A stretch of DNA of 64,000 nt, taken from Spirochaeta isovalerica (GTDB lineage: Bacteria; Spirochaetota; Spirochaetia; DSM-2461). Positions 26,297 through 34,051 of the stretch are shown piece by piece (within the stretch, counting starts at the first letter, position 1; each line of letters begins with the position of its first letter). The translations under genes were made by a program, and so were the position numbers. Where the stretch lies: positions 62,001 through 126,000 of the forward strand of contig NZ_JACHGJ010000004.1 of assembly GCF_014207565.1 (NCBI RefSeq). The letters are read 5' to 3'. A model generated the notes under the pieces. It saw only the letters and a program-made list of their open reading frames with translations. It was not told the DNA's origin and made no database searches.

Positions 26297-26946
26297 TTGC
26301 TTCTCCATGTTTTAACCAGACCGACCGCTTCGACGCTCAGTTTCTCTATTTCATCAAACTTACCGCTGTTTATCAGATCTCCCTTAACCATCCAGGAACC
26401 ACCGCAGGCCGCGACATAGGGAGACTCGAGGTAACTGATCAGATTAGAGGCGTTGATCCCCCCGGTAGCCATAAATTTCACTTTACCGTAGGGAGCGCTC
26501 ATGGCGTTTATCATTTTGATGCCGCCCGAGGCTTCGGCAGGGAAAAACTTGAGAACGTCAAGCCCTCTTTCCAGAGCCGCCTCAATTCCCGATGGATTGT
26601 TGACTCCGGGATAGACTGGGATTCCCCTGTCGACACAGTAATCGACGATGCGGGGATTAAATCCGGGGCTGACAATAAAACGGGCGCCCGAATCGACAGC
26701 TGATTTCACCTGATCGATGGTCAGGACCGTCCCGGCCCCTGTTAAAACACCGGGAAACTTTTCGCTGATAATTTCGATGGAACGGGCGGCTGCATCGGTC
26801 CGGAACGTCACTTCGGCGGCGGGCAGTCCGGCTTTTTCAAGAGCTTCCGCCAGCGGAGAGGCATGCTCGGGGTTATCCAGTTTAATTACCGGAATTATGG
26901 CGATCTCCGCCAGTCTGGCTGCAATGTCTCGATACTCATTATTCAT
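26293..26946 (-). CDS. eda: KDPG/KHG aldolase
   Basis: A 217-residue class I aldolase cleaving 2-keto-3-deoxy-6-phosphogluconate. Visible: [21 protein letters not shown]-like [11 protein letters not shown] with the catalytic Glu, GAGTVLT, the phosphate region, and the Schiff-base lysine in [14 protein letters not shown] at 26944-26946 is preceded by GAGGAAA; it overlaps the IclR stop by 8 bases. Confidence 0.95.
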   Translation of the reverse strand: MNNEYRDIAARLAEIAIIPVIKLDNPEHASPLAEALEKAGLPAAEVTFRTDAAARSIEIISEKFPGVLTGAGTVLTIDQVKSAVDSGARFIVSPGFNPRIVDYCVDRGIPVYPGVNNPSGIEAALERGLDVLKFFPAEASGGIKMINAMSAPYGKVKFMATGGINASNLISYLESPYVAACGGSWMVKGDLINSGKFDEIEKLSVEAVGLVKTWRSK

Positions 26947-27724
26947 ATACTTTTCCTCTTTCATATCCCATGGAACGGGAAATCATATCCGTACAGGCTT
27001 TAAGCCTCGATTTATAGTTTTCCGATTTGCTCTCAAAATCTCCGAAAAAGGGAATGCTGACCGCACCGGCCGTTTCTCCCAGTGAATTGAAGACCGGCAT
27101 GGCGATGGCGTAAATGCCTTCCGATTCCTCCTGATGGTCATAGGCGATTTTTTCGACAGCGATGCGGTCGATGACCTCTTCCAGTTTAGCCTTGTCCGCG
27201 ATCGTATAGGGCGAATAGGACTTCAATACAATAGAAGGCAGTACATTCTGGCGGTAAAGTCTCCCCTCTTCTGTCAGAGCGAGGAGCAGCTTGCCCGCCG
27301 CGCCGATATAGGGCGGATAGACCGTACCGGAATCAAGAGTGATTCTCACGGCTTTACGGCTCTCAAAACTGCACAGCGGATAGACAGTATCTCCCCTCAT
27401 AATGCTCAATTTCACCATTTCATCTATTTCCCGGGCGAGTTCCTTCATATGGGGAGCCGCGAGCGCTGCGACATCAAGCCTTTGATTGACGATATTCCCC
27501 AGAGTCAGAAGCTTGGCGCCTAGATTGTACAACCCCGTCAGATGGTCCTGTTCCAGGTAACCCTGTCCTGTCAGCCGGTTGATCATTCTGGAAACGGTTG
27601 CTTTGGGAAGCTGGAGTTCCGAAGCGATAACAGACTGGCTCAACCCCTCGGGAGTCCGGGTCAGCAGATCGAAAATAAGATCCATTTTATCGAGAGCCGG
27701 AACGGCGCTGTTTTGTTTTTCCAT
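26939..27724 (-). CDS. IclR-family transcriptional regulator (KdgR-like context)
   Basis: A 261-residue repressor. Winged helix at about 8-75 (LSQSVIASELQLPKATVSRMINRLTGQGYLEQ) and the C-terminal effector domain (about 90-255) with SIMRGDTVYPLCSF, GAAGKLLLA and IAMPVFNSLGETAGAVSIPFF. It heads the eda-kdgK operon, matching KdgR-type control by a KDG-like sugar acid. No ribosome site precedes ATG; a TTGACA promoter ends five bases before it. Confidence 0.93.
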   Translation of the reverse strand: MEKQNSAVPALDKMDLIFDLLTRTPEGLSQSVIASELQLPKATVSRMINRLTGQGYLEQDHLTGLYNLGAKLLTLGNIVNQRLDVAALAAPHMKELAREIDEMVKLSIMRGDTVYPLCSFESRKAVRITLDSGTVYPPYIGAAGKLLLALTEEGRLYRQNVLPSIVLKSYSPYTIADKAKLEEVIDRIAVEKIAYDHQEESEGIYAIAMPVFNSLGETAGAVSIPFFGDFESKSENYKSRLKACTDMISRSMGYERGKVYE

Positions 27725-27729
27725 AGCTT

Positions 27730-27759
27730 ATTATGAAAGGGAAAGGATAAAACTGTCAA
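27730..27759 (-). promoter_or_regulatory. Probable leaderless promoter of the iclR-eda-kdgK operon, with nearby repeats
   Basis: Minus-strand TTGACA (27754-27759), 18-base spacer, CATAAT (27730-27735), five bases, ATG. Upstream, TTTCATAT occurs twice (27764-27771 and 27783-27790), 19 bases apart, and the second copy is part of the palindrome TTTCATATTTGAAA. These are candidate IclR operator halves. Confidence 0.55.
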
Positions 27760-27809
27760 TGTGTTTCATATATTGTTTTGCATTTCATATTTGAAACTAA
27801 GGTCAGTGC

Positions 27810-27837
27810 AAAAAAAAGGCCGGTATTTCCACCAGCC
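27810..27837 (-). terminator. Intrinsic terminator after the Omp85-like gene at 27852
   Basis: On the minus strand GGCTGGT pairs with ACCGGCC (one G-T pair) around a six-base loop and is followed by eight T residues (27810-27817). Confidence 0.85.
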
Positions 27838-27851
27838 GCATTACTTTACAA

Positions 27852-29219
27852 TTAGATTTTTATTCCCCAGAAATCCTGTCCCGTTTCGGGAAGGGCCCAT
27901 TGAATATCTATATAGAAATAGAGCCAGGGAATGTTCGGTATGCGGAATCTCAGCCCCGTACCGACAGCCATTTTAGGTGCTGTACTGAAAAGATCAGCTG
28001 AATCAATGCCCGCTCTTGCAAGATCAAACCAGGCTACATGCTCCAAAGCGAACCAGTCAACGTTCACATAGGTTACATGAGCCTGGGCTGTCAATGAATA
28101 GAATGTAGAACCGTTTATTGTCAAGCCGGGAACTGATCTGTCTCTGGTATTATGAATCGGAATTCTGTAATTATTTTCAAGATTACTTACGCCGTAATTT
28201 AAATAACCGGCAAATTCCAACCAATTGAAGGCAAGCCAATGCGCTTCCGCGCCTATAGAGAAATCATGAATAAGGGGTTCAAACGAATTATCTCCCGCTG
28301 TTTTTATATCCATTGAATAATCGGCAAAAACTTTCCATCCGTTTTTCTGGAAATAGGAATTTTTAGTCCGGACCTCTCCGTATGTGATGCCTGAGCTCCA
28401 ATACAAATAGGAATTCGCTCCCATAATTCCATCAAAGCCGACATCGACCAACCCCGTATCTCCGATTTCACTGGAATACCAACCGAATTCAAAGCGGGGA
28501 TTCCATAATTTATCCCAGTCGGATTTGAATATTGTGTGAAGATCCCATTTACTATCGGAGTACCCGGATAACTTTACGCCATCTTCAGCATCATAGATAA
28601 CATCGAGGCTTTTCGAGAAGTAAAACCGCCAGAGCCAATCATTAAACCAACGAGTAGGCAGAGAGAAATCTGTTTTAATCTCATGCTCCGCGTTCCCGTC
28701 CAAACCGATATTTACAACCTGGCCGAATGTGAACCCGTTAAGCAATGTATCGGGAAGTCCTACCGATCCCCGAATCCTTCGCTTTATGAAATCGTACTGT
28801 GAATATTGTTTTTCCTGCTCATAAGCCAAACTCAGATCAACATTGAAACCGAGGAAATTTTCATCAGCCGCTCCCAGCTTGATAGTGCTGGATGAACCGT
28901 CAATTGCGACAAGAGGCATAATCAGAAATTGATCCCTGGCCAGTACATGTAAAGTCGTTGTGCCGTCCTCTTCTTCATCCCAGGTGAACTCAACTTTAGA
29001 AAAGAGATTTAATCTGTAGAGCTCCTTTTCAGCTTTTTCCAAATCTTCCTGAGTAACAGAATCGCCTTCTTTGAATCCCAGCTTACTCAGGATAATAAAA
29101 TCTCTGGTCATCCATGTGCCGTCAATAACTATTTTGTCAGCGACCTTCCCTTCTCCTTCCGCCCATAGGGACAGTGCCATTGTTATGAGGAGAATCAGGC
29201 ATAATATATTTCTTTTCAT
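27852..29219 (-). CDS. Short Omp85/BamA-like outer-membrane protein (one POTRA-like domain plus barrel), copy 1
   Basis: A 455-residue exported protein with a signal peptide ending LWAEG (about 21-22). Residues about 25-95 resemble one POTRA domain (GFKEGDSVTQEDLEKAEKEL, LYRLNLFSKVEF), and the rest is a surface-antigen (D15) type barrel with aromatic strands up to the C-terminus. BamA normally has five POTRA domains, so this is a short accessory member, possibly translocating a protein or lipid. It pairs with a similar gene at 30298-31641, with an epimerase between them. AGAGGAA precedes the ATG. Confidence 0.75.
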   Translation of the reverse strand: MKRNILCLILLITMALSLWAEGEGKVADKIVIDGTWMTRDFIILSKLGFKEGDSVTQEDLEKAEKELYRLNLFSKVEFTWDEEEDGTTTLHVLARDQFLIMPLVAIDGSSSTIKLGAADENFLGFNVDLSLAYEQEKQYSQYDFIKRRIRGSVGLPDTLLNGFTFGQVVNIGLDGNAEHEIKTDFSLPTRWFNDWLWRFYFSKSLDVIYDAEDGVKLSGYSDSKWDLHTIFKSDWDKLWNPRFEFGWYSSEIGDTGLVDVGFDGIMGANSYLYWSSGITYGEVRTKNSYFQKNGWKVFADYSMDIKTAGDNSFEPLIHDFSIGAEAHWLAFNWLEFAGYLNYGVSNLENNYRIPIHNTRDRSVPGLTINGSTFYSLTAQAHVTYVNVDWFALEHVAWFDLARAGIDSADLFSTAPKMAVGTGLRFRIPNIPWLYFYIDIQWALPETGQDFWGIKI

Positions 29220-29262
29220 CTTTTTTCCTCTAACTCCTTTTAAAGAGTGACTACTCGCTCAT

Positions 29263-29291
29263 ATATTAAAACAGTTTTCTCTATATGTGAA
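29263..29291 (-). promoter_or_regulatory. Promoter of the Omp85-like gene at 27852
   Basis: Minus-strand TTCACA (29286-29291), 17-base spacer, TAATAT (29263-29268). The predicted leader of about 37 bases carries two ribosome-site-like stretches. This is a conventional leadered start for comparison with the leaderless ones. Confidence 0.5.
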
Positions 29292-29306
29292 GAATTATTT
29301 TAATTG

Positions 29307-30248
29307 TCACTTCAATCTTAAAACGACACGACCGCTTTTTGTTTCTCCCGGAGCCAGCACCAGTCTTCCCAGATTTTCAATGTTAAAAGAATTGGTTGCG
29401 CCGGTAATCGGTTCGATTGCAATAGAATCGCGTTCGGGAGGGATATACAATTGGACAAAAGGAAATAAAGAAGTATCAAACTCCAGAATCAGCTGCTCCA
29501 TTCCATTGGATAAAGAGATGGTTCCGTCCACTGAATTGGAAAAAGCGATATCCAGTTCTGAATCATTAATCGCGGCAGGAACAGTAAAATCCAGAGATGT
29601 TCCCGAAACGGATTTAATTTCGCCGGTGGGAATAAGCTGCTCATCGACAGCGACATACTTACCTCCCCCGCAAGTTAATATCCAATCATCTACTTTGTCC
29701 CCCAGTTTAAAATAAGGATGCCAGCCGAGAGCAACCGGCAATCTCTGAATTCCTGTATTTTTAATGTGATATGCCGTTTCGAATCCTTTTTCAGATAGGC
29801 GATAAGTGACATTAAGGTTTATTGAGAAGGGATATCCGGACCAATCTTCATCTGAAATAGAGAAGGAATAGGTTAACTCGGCATAATCGCTTTGAATGAG
29901 ACAATGAATTTCATCAAAGAATTTATCATAAACAAGACCGTGGATCGAAGAATTATCGGACACTTCATTAATGGGAAGAAAAAAAACGGAATTATTAAAA
30001 CAATACTTTCCACCGGGAATCCGGTCGTTGAAAGGAAACAGGACTCTTCCCCGATACATGGGGTTGCTTTCAAGCTCCCCGGGAGAATCATATCTCAGGA
30101 TGTCCTTGACCTCTCCCTTGCCCGTTTTCAGCGCAAGACGGTATATCATTGCTCCCAATTGAGGAATTATATCAACAAATGACCCCTTATCGTTATCGAG
30201 TCGCACGACTTTGTATTTTCCCGCAGAGTATTCCGATCTTTTAAACAT
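29307..30248 (-). CDS. Aldose 1-epimerase (galactose mutarotase family)
   Basis: A 313-residue cytoplasmic beta-sandwich enzyme interconverting sugar anomers. Motifs: VLFPFNDRIPGGKYCFN near the N-terminus, SSIHGLVYDK (His region), VALGWHPYFKLG with the second catalytic His, and a C-terminal VQLYIPPERDSIAIEPITGATN with the catalytic Glu. It is more like the YeaD/GalM-like outer branch than E. coli GalM; the sugar is unknown. No ribosome site is seen, and a TTTACA promoter ends seven bases before the ATG. Confidence 0.88.
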   Translation of the reverse strand: MFKRSEYSAGKYKVVRLDNDKGSFVDIIPQLGAMIYRLALKTGKGEVKDILRYDSPGELESNPMYRGRVLFPFNDRIPGGKYCFNNSVFFLPINEVSDNSSIHGLVYDKFFDEIHCLIQSDYAELTYSFSISDEDWSGYPFSINLNVTYRLSEKGFETAYHIKNTGIQRLPVALGWHPYFKLGDKVDDWILTCGGGKYVAVDEQLIPTGEIKSVSGTSLDFTVPAAINDSELDIAFSNSVDGTISLSNGMEQLILEFDTSLFPFVQLYIPPERDSIAIEPITGATNSFNIENLGRLVLAPGETKSGRVVLRLK

Positions 30249-30255
30249 AGAATTT

Positions 30256-30284
30256 TTTTTACAGGTTCCGATTTGTTTTGTAAA
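30256..30284 (-). promoter_or_regulatory. Probable leaderless promoter of the aldose epimerase gene
   Basis: Minus-strand TTTACA (30279-30284), 17-base spacer, TAAAAA (30256-30261), seven bases, ATG. The -10 lies in an A tract, so the match is less specific than others. Confidence 0.45.
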
Positions 30285-30297
30285 GAGCCGGACTGAT

Positions 30298-31641
30298 TCA
30301 GTAAGTCAATCCGATCATAAAATTGAAGTCATGGTAATTGGAAACCGGATCATATCCGTATTTCCCCTTCAAATCAACACTTCCAACCATAAGAAGAACT
30401 TCAGCGCCGAAGCCGATTCTGAACTTGTCGTCAAAGGAATTGTATTCTTCCGTATTCAGGGCTATACCCATATCGACAAAGGGATGAAGCTGTATATGTA
30501 ATGTGTCAATACTCCATATTTCTATAGCGATGGTATTAAGCCAGAAAAAAGCCAGATCGCCGCTCATGGAACTGTTCAGGACCCCTCTGAGCCTTTCGCC
30601 CAATTCAGGAACGAAGTTATTTACCGACCAGAAAATTTCAGCAAGGGAATAATAGTTGAAGATTTTAAAAAACGGGAGATAGACTTTGGCATTTAATGAA
30701 AAGGCTGGAACGAATTGAAGCCAATCAGTTCCAGCCTTTTCATTCACGATTTTTAAAATAGAAAGAGAGTTTTTCAAAGAAACAGAATATCCCTTCCGAA
30801 AAGACTTTACCCAATCGAGCCGGCTGACTGCGAATCTATTTTCAAGAGTAAAGAAAAAGGGGATTTCATCAACGGAGCCGTTATTCTGAACAGTAACACC
30901 CTCAAATATATCATGGTAGTTGTACATATAATTAAAACCGAACCCGGGCGAAAGGAAATAAGTCCAATCCCCTCCCAGATGAAATACTGTTGATAATTTC
31001 AAAATACTGGAATAGTTGGAATAATGCTGTTGCAGCTGCAGTTCCTCCTGCAGTTCCGGTTTCGTAACTGCAGTCGTGTCAAACATCTGGGAAAAATCAG
31101 CATTGAAAACAACAGGACCTAATTTAATGTTCCTTAATTGCGGAGAAATCTCCCACATCTTCAGACGGATAGATTCGCCGAAGGCGAGATTGGCAATCGC
31201 ATCAAGGGTAAAATCTGACATGGTTCCGAAAAAGTTGTCATACTCTAATCCCAAACCGGCAGACCATCCATTCGTTCCCACATCGGAATTAGGTAGCATG
31301 TAAGGTTTCGGAAGTATGGTCCAACCATCTTCAAGAATAAAAGTAATATGGTAATAATTCTGATTTTCCGTTTCCTCGATAACATATTCCACTGACTTGT
31401 AATATCGGGTATTCAGCAATATGACTTTTTGCTTTTCAAGAGTCTCTTCCATATCTTCGTAAGATGGAAAGATATCACCCTCGTTAAGATCAATATAAGC
31501 CCGGAGAGAAACTTCATTGGTTTTTTGCTTTTCCAGGAATCGGAATGAAATTTCTTCAATTCCAACCGGCTCGGTCTGAGCAGACAAACAAACTGTAACC
31601 CAGAATAAAACAAGCAGAATTAAATATGTACGGTTCATCAT
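30298..31641 (-). CDS. Short Omp85/BamA-like outer-membrane protein, copy 2
   Basis: A 447-residue exported protein. After a signal peptide (ending about SAQ, residue 20) comes one POTRA-like region (LRAYIDLNEGDIFPSYEDMEE, TRYYKSVEYVIEE) and a barrel region rich in aromatic strands ending DFNFMIGLTY, a typical outer-membrane C-terminus. The architecture repeats that of 27852-29219 but sequence similarity is low by eye. The frame opens at 31659; the ATG at 31639-31641 is preferred because the signal peptide then starts normally, but the start is uncertain. Confidence 0.72.
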   Translation of the reverse strand: MMNRTYLILLVLFWVTVCLSAQTEPVGIEEISFRFLEKQKTNEVSLRAYIDLNEGDIFPSYEDMEETLEKQKVILLNTRYYKSVEYVIEETENQNYYHITFILEDGWTILPKPYMLPNSDVGTNGWSAGLGLEYDNFFGTMSDFTLDAIANLAFGESIRLKMWEISPQLRNIKLGPVVFNADFSQMFDTTAVTKPELQEELQLQQHYSNYSSILKLSTVFHLGGDWTYFLSPGFGFNYMYNYHDIFEGVTVQNNGSVDEIPFFFTLENRFAVSRLDWVKSFRKGYSVSLKNSLSILKIVNEKAGTDWLQFVPAFSLNAKVYLPFFKIFNYYSLAEIFWSVNNFVPELGERLRGVLNSSMSGDLAFFWLNTIAIEIWSIDTLHIQLHPFVDMGIALNTEEYNSFDDKFRIGFGAEVLLMVGSVDLKGKYGYDPVSNYHDFNFMIGLTY

Positions 31642-31750
31642 CTTGTCCACTAATACCATACCATTGATTCATAAATAGATCGATATAATATATTATTTTA
31701 CACAGACTGTAAAAGAGATAAGAAACAGTTTTATGAAATTATTATTTCTT

Positions 31751-31779
31751 TTGTAAAGTCTCCCCTTCTCCTGTATAGT
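31751..31779 (+). promoter_or_regulatory. Probable leaderless promoter of the M20 amidohydrolase
   Basis: TTGTAA (31751-31756), 17-base spacer, TATAGT (31774-31779) with an upstream TG. ATG codons lie two (31782) and eight (31788) bases downstream; no ribosome site exists for either. A start of transcription at about 31786-31788 makes the second ATG the likely start. Confidence 0.55.
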
Positions 31780-31787
31780 GAATGATT

Positions 31788-32972
31788 ATGAACGATTTCT
31801 ACAGCATCATGGATGACGAACTGAACAACCTTATCCCCGGGATCAAAGAGCTCAGAAAAGAACTGCACCGCTATCCCGAAATAGCCTGGAGTGAAAAAGA
31901 GACGAGGCGGCGGCTTGTCGAGTTTCTCAGCGAATGCGGCATGACCCCTTTTGAAAGCTTTCTGGGAACCGATCTGGTCTATCAGATTAACGGCGAAAAA
32001 GACGGGAAGGCACTGCTTCTCAGGTCGGATATGGATGCGCTGAAGCAGAAGGAAAAGGGAAACATCCCATGGAAATCACTCAATGAAGGAGCCGCCCATA
32101 ATTGTGGACACGACGGACATATGAGCATGCTCTGCGGCGCGGCCCTGCTGATAAACAGAATGGTTAAGAGAGGATATAAACTCCCCCGTCCGGTTCGTTT
32201 TGTCTTTCAGCCCGCAGAAGAAATAGAATGCGGGGGATCCGATCTGGTCGATGCGGGAGTCCTGGACGATGTGGGCGAAGTTCTTGCCATTCACGGCTGG
32301 CCGGCACTACCGAAAGGGGAAATTTTCTCAAAATCCGGACCCTTCTTCGCCGCTGCCGCGACCTTTGTGACAAAGATAAAAGGGATAGCCACTCACGGGG
32401 CACTTCCCATGAACGGATTGAGCCCCTTCCCTTCCGCCGCGAGGATGATCGACGAAATCGAATTGATAGCGGAGCGGTACAGCGGAAGGGCTGTCGTTTC
32501 CTCATGCATGATCAACGGCGGTTCCAGCGAAAACATCATTCCCGGAGAGATAGAAATCCGGGGGACTATCCGCTACTACCACAGGGATCATTTCAGCGAG
32601 ATTCAGGCTCTTTTCGAGAGGGCCGGGCATACCGTTGCAGACCAGACAGCATGCGGAATCAGCACGGAATACATCTCTAAATATAAAATTCCTCTCTATA
32701 ACAGCGAAGCATTTCTGGATAAACTCTCATCAACTCTGAAAGATGCCAACAGCCAATATAGTGATATTCCCGGCGGTATCAGTTCAACCGAGGCGAAAAC
32801 GGTTTCGGAAGACTTTTCATTTTATACGGACAAACGCCCCGGCGCGCTGGTTTTGCTGGGACTGGGAGACGATGTCCCTCCTCTCCATGCCCAGAACTTC
32901 GACTTTCCCGACGATGTCCTCAGCAAAGGGGTGCTCCTCTTTACCGAAGCAGCTTTTCATTTGCGCTCTTGA
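31788..32972 (+). CDS. M20-family amidohydrolase (N-acyl-amino-acid deacylase type)
   Basis: A 394-residue dizinc amidohydrolase of the hippurate hydrolase/IAA-amino-acid hydrolase group. Motifs: LRKELHRYPEIAWSE, LLLRSDMDAL (metal Asp), AHNCGHDGHMSML (metal Cys and His), FQPAEEIECGGSDLV (catalytic Glu pair) and a C-terminal VSEDFSFYTDKRPG. The substrate, an N-acyl amino acid or short peptide, cannot be fixed. ATG at 31788 is chosen from the promoter position; 31782 is possible. Confidence 0.92.
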   Translation: MNDFYSIMDDELNNLIPGIKELRKELHRYPEIAWSEKETRRRLVEFLSECGMTPFESFLGTDLVYQINGEKDGKALLLRSDMDALKQKEKGNIPWKSLNEGAAHNCGHDGHMSMLCGAALLINRMVKRGYKLPRPVRFVFQPAEEIECGGSDLVDAGVLDDVGEVLAIHGWPALPKGEIFSKSGPFFAAAATFVTKIKGIATHGALPMNGLSPFPSAARMIDEIELIAERYSGRAVVSSCMINGGSSENIIPGEIEIRGTIRYYHRDHFSEIQALFERAGHTVADQTACGISTEYISKYKIPLYNSEAFLDKLSSTLKDANSQYSDIPGGISSTEAKTVSEDFSFYTDKRPGALVLLGLGDDVPPLHAQNFDFPDDVLSKGVLLFTEAAFHLRS

Positions 32973-32998
32973 TACAAAAAGCGGTTTCAATTTATATT
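32969..32998 (+). promoter_or_regulatory. Probable leaderless promoter of the PlsC-like gene
   Basis: TTGATA (32969-32974, overlapping the upstream stop codon), 18-base spacer, TATATT (32993-32998), seven bases, ATG. There is no Shine-Dalgarno sequence. Confidence 0.55.
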
Positions 32999-33005
32999 TA
33001 TTTCC

Positions 33006-33752
33006 ATGAAATCTCTATTAACATTTATTCTGACAATTTACGAAGTAACCCTCTTTGTTGCAGTGTGTGTCGTATTTTATCCCATAGCTCTGCTGATCTT
33101 TATCTTTACCGCACCCTTTGATAAAAGAAGAACGCTTCTTCACAAGTTCTCCTGTGTCTGGGGCAGCATATACATATGGCTCCAGCCCTTCTGGAAAGTG
33201 ACCTGGGAAGGAAAGGAAAATATAAAAAAGGATCAGGCTTATGTCTTCGTTTCCAATCACCAGTCTCTTCTCGACATCATCGTTCTCTACGGGATGTTCA
33301 AACACTTCAAATGGGTTGCTAAAAACTCCCTGCTGAGAGTACCGTTCGTGGGATGGAATATGGCTCTGAACGACTATATCATCATCAAAAGAAACGATGC
33401 GAAAAGCCAGATCGATATGATGAAAAAATCGGAAAAAATGTTGCGCGAAGGCAATTCGGTTATGATCTTCGCGGAAGGGACGCGGTCTATCGACGGCAAT
33501 CTCGGCACATTCAAGCGCGGCGCTTTCATTATGGCGGAAAAGGCCGAAGTCCCGGTCATTCCCATAGCCCTGGATAATATGTATAAGGCTGTAAAGGGAA
33601 AAAGCCTCTGGATAAATAAGGTCACGGATATGAAAGTGAAAGTCTTTCCTCCTCTTAATCCCAAAGATTTTAAGAACACCAAGGAAATTACGGCAAAAGT
33701 ACAGGAAATCATCAGCGGCCAGCTCGATGAATGGCGTTCTGCAGAAAAATAA
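33006..33752 (+). CDS. 1-acyl-glycerol-3-phosphate acyltransferase (PlsC family)
   Basis: A 248-residue membrane-bound acyltransferase that acylates lysophosphatidic acid in phospholipid synthesis. An N-terminal hydrophobic segment (about 5-33) is followed by motif I VSNHQSLLDIIVLY (HX4D-like, NHQSLLD), the FVGWNMALNDYIIIKR block, motif III FAEGTRSIDG and motif IV VPVIPIAL. These are the four PlsC blocks. It could instead act on another lysolipid. An intrinsic terminator lies 80 bases after the stop. Confidence 0.94.
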   Translation: MKSLLTFILTIYEVTLFVAVCVVFYPIALLIFIFTAPFDKRRTLLHKFSCVWGSIYIWLQPFWKVTWEGKENIKKDQAYVFVSNHQSLLDIIVLYGMFKHFKWVAKNSLLRVPFVGWNMALNDYIIIKRNDAKSQIDMMKKSEKMLREGNSVMIFAEGTRSIDGNLGTFKRGAFIMAEKAEVPVIPIALDNMYKAVKGKSLWINKVTDMKVKVFPPLNPKDFKNTKEITAKVQEIISGQLDEWRSAEK

Positions 33753-33817
33753 AAGTAGAGGAGCGGAGGAGGACTGTTTACTGATAATTGTTTTTTCCCA
33801 AGACAGTTTTCAGCTAC

Positions 33818-33826
33818 TGTGATAAT
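33818..33826 (+). promoter_or_regulatory. Extended -10 element before the ABC-F leader
   Basis: TGTGATAAT (TG, one base, GATAAT) lies 5 bases before the terminator hairpin at 33832. A good -35 is not seen. If used, the transcript would begin with the terminator hairpin, so the ABC-F gene would depend on read-through. Confidence 0.3.
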
Positions 33827-33831
33827 TTAAT

Positions 33832-33868
33832 AAGGTATCGGCCCGTTTTCGGCAGATACCTTTTTTTT
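33832..33868 (+). terminator. Strong intrinsic terminator upstream of the ABC-F leader ORF
   Basis: AAGGTATC (33832-33839) pairs perfectly with GATACCTT (33855-33862), with an inner GCC/GGC pair set, and the T run extends to 33868. It most simply ends plsC transcription; it may also act as an attenuator for the ABC-F gene. Confidence 0.85.
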
Positions 33869-33889
33869 GAAGTCTAAGGGAGGAGCAAA

Positions 33890-33991
33890 ATGCCATATAT
33901 GATCAGACGGACTGCAGGATACTCACTCTGGCTGGTCGGTGCAAGCACCTGCTCGCCCATGCCGCCGCAGGAGCTTCAGTCCCTAGGTTAA
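33890..33991 (+). CDS. Small upstream ORF (33 residues), probable leader peptide of the ABC-F gene
   Basis: ATG at 33890 is preceded by GGGAGGAG at about 6 bases, one of the best ribosome sites in the window. The 33-codon frame starts MPYMIRRTAGYSLW, has a middle LVGASTCSPMPP and ends ELQSLG, stopping at 33991, 60 bases before the ABC-F start. Its last third (33971-33990) is the left half of the hairpin at 33971-34023, so ribosome position on this ORF must alter that hairpin. Antibiotic-inducible ABC-F and erm genes commonly use such leader peptides. No homologue is recognised; the role is inference. Confidence 0.6.
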   Translation: MPYMIRRTAGYSLWLVGASTCSPMPPQELQSLG

Positions 33992-34023
33992 ATCCCAATC
34001 TATAACCTGACCCTCTGAAGCTC
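33971..34023 (+). promoter_or_regulatory. Two-part stem-loop linking leader ORF and ABC-F ribosome site
   Basis: GAGCTTCAG (33971-33979) pairs exactly with CTGAAGCTC (34015-34023); inside it AGGTTA (33985-33990) pairs with TAACCT (34003-34008) around a 12-base loop. The segment CCCTCT just inside the right arm (34011-34016) could instead pair with the AGAGG of the ABC-F ribosome site. The two pairings overlap and exclude each other in part, a layout suited to translational control. Confidence 0.55.
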
Positions 34024-34051
34024 AGAACGGAACTAAAGAGGAGTCTCTGTA

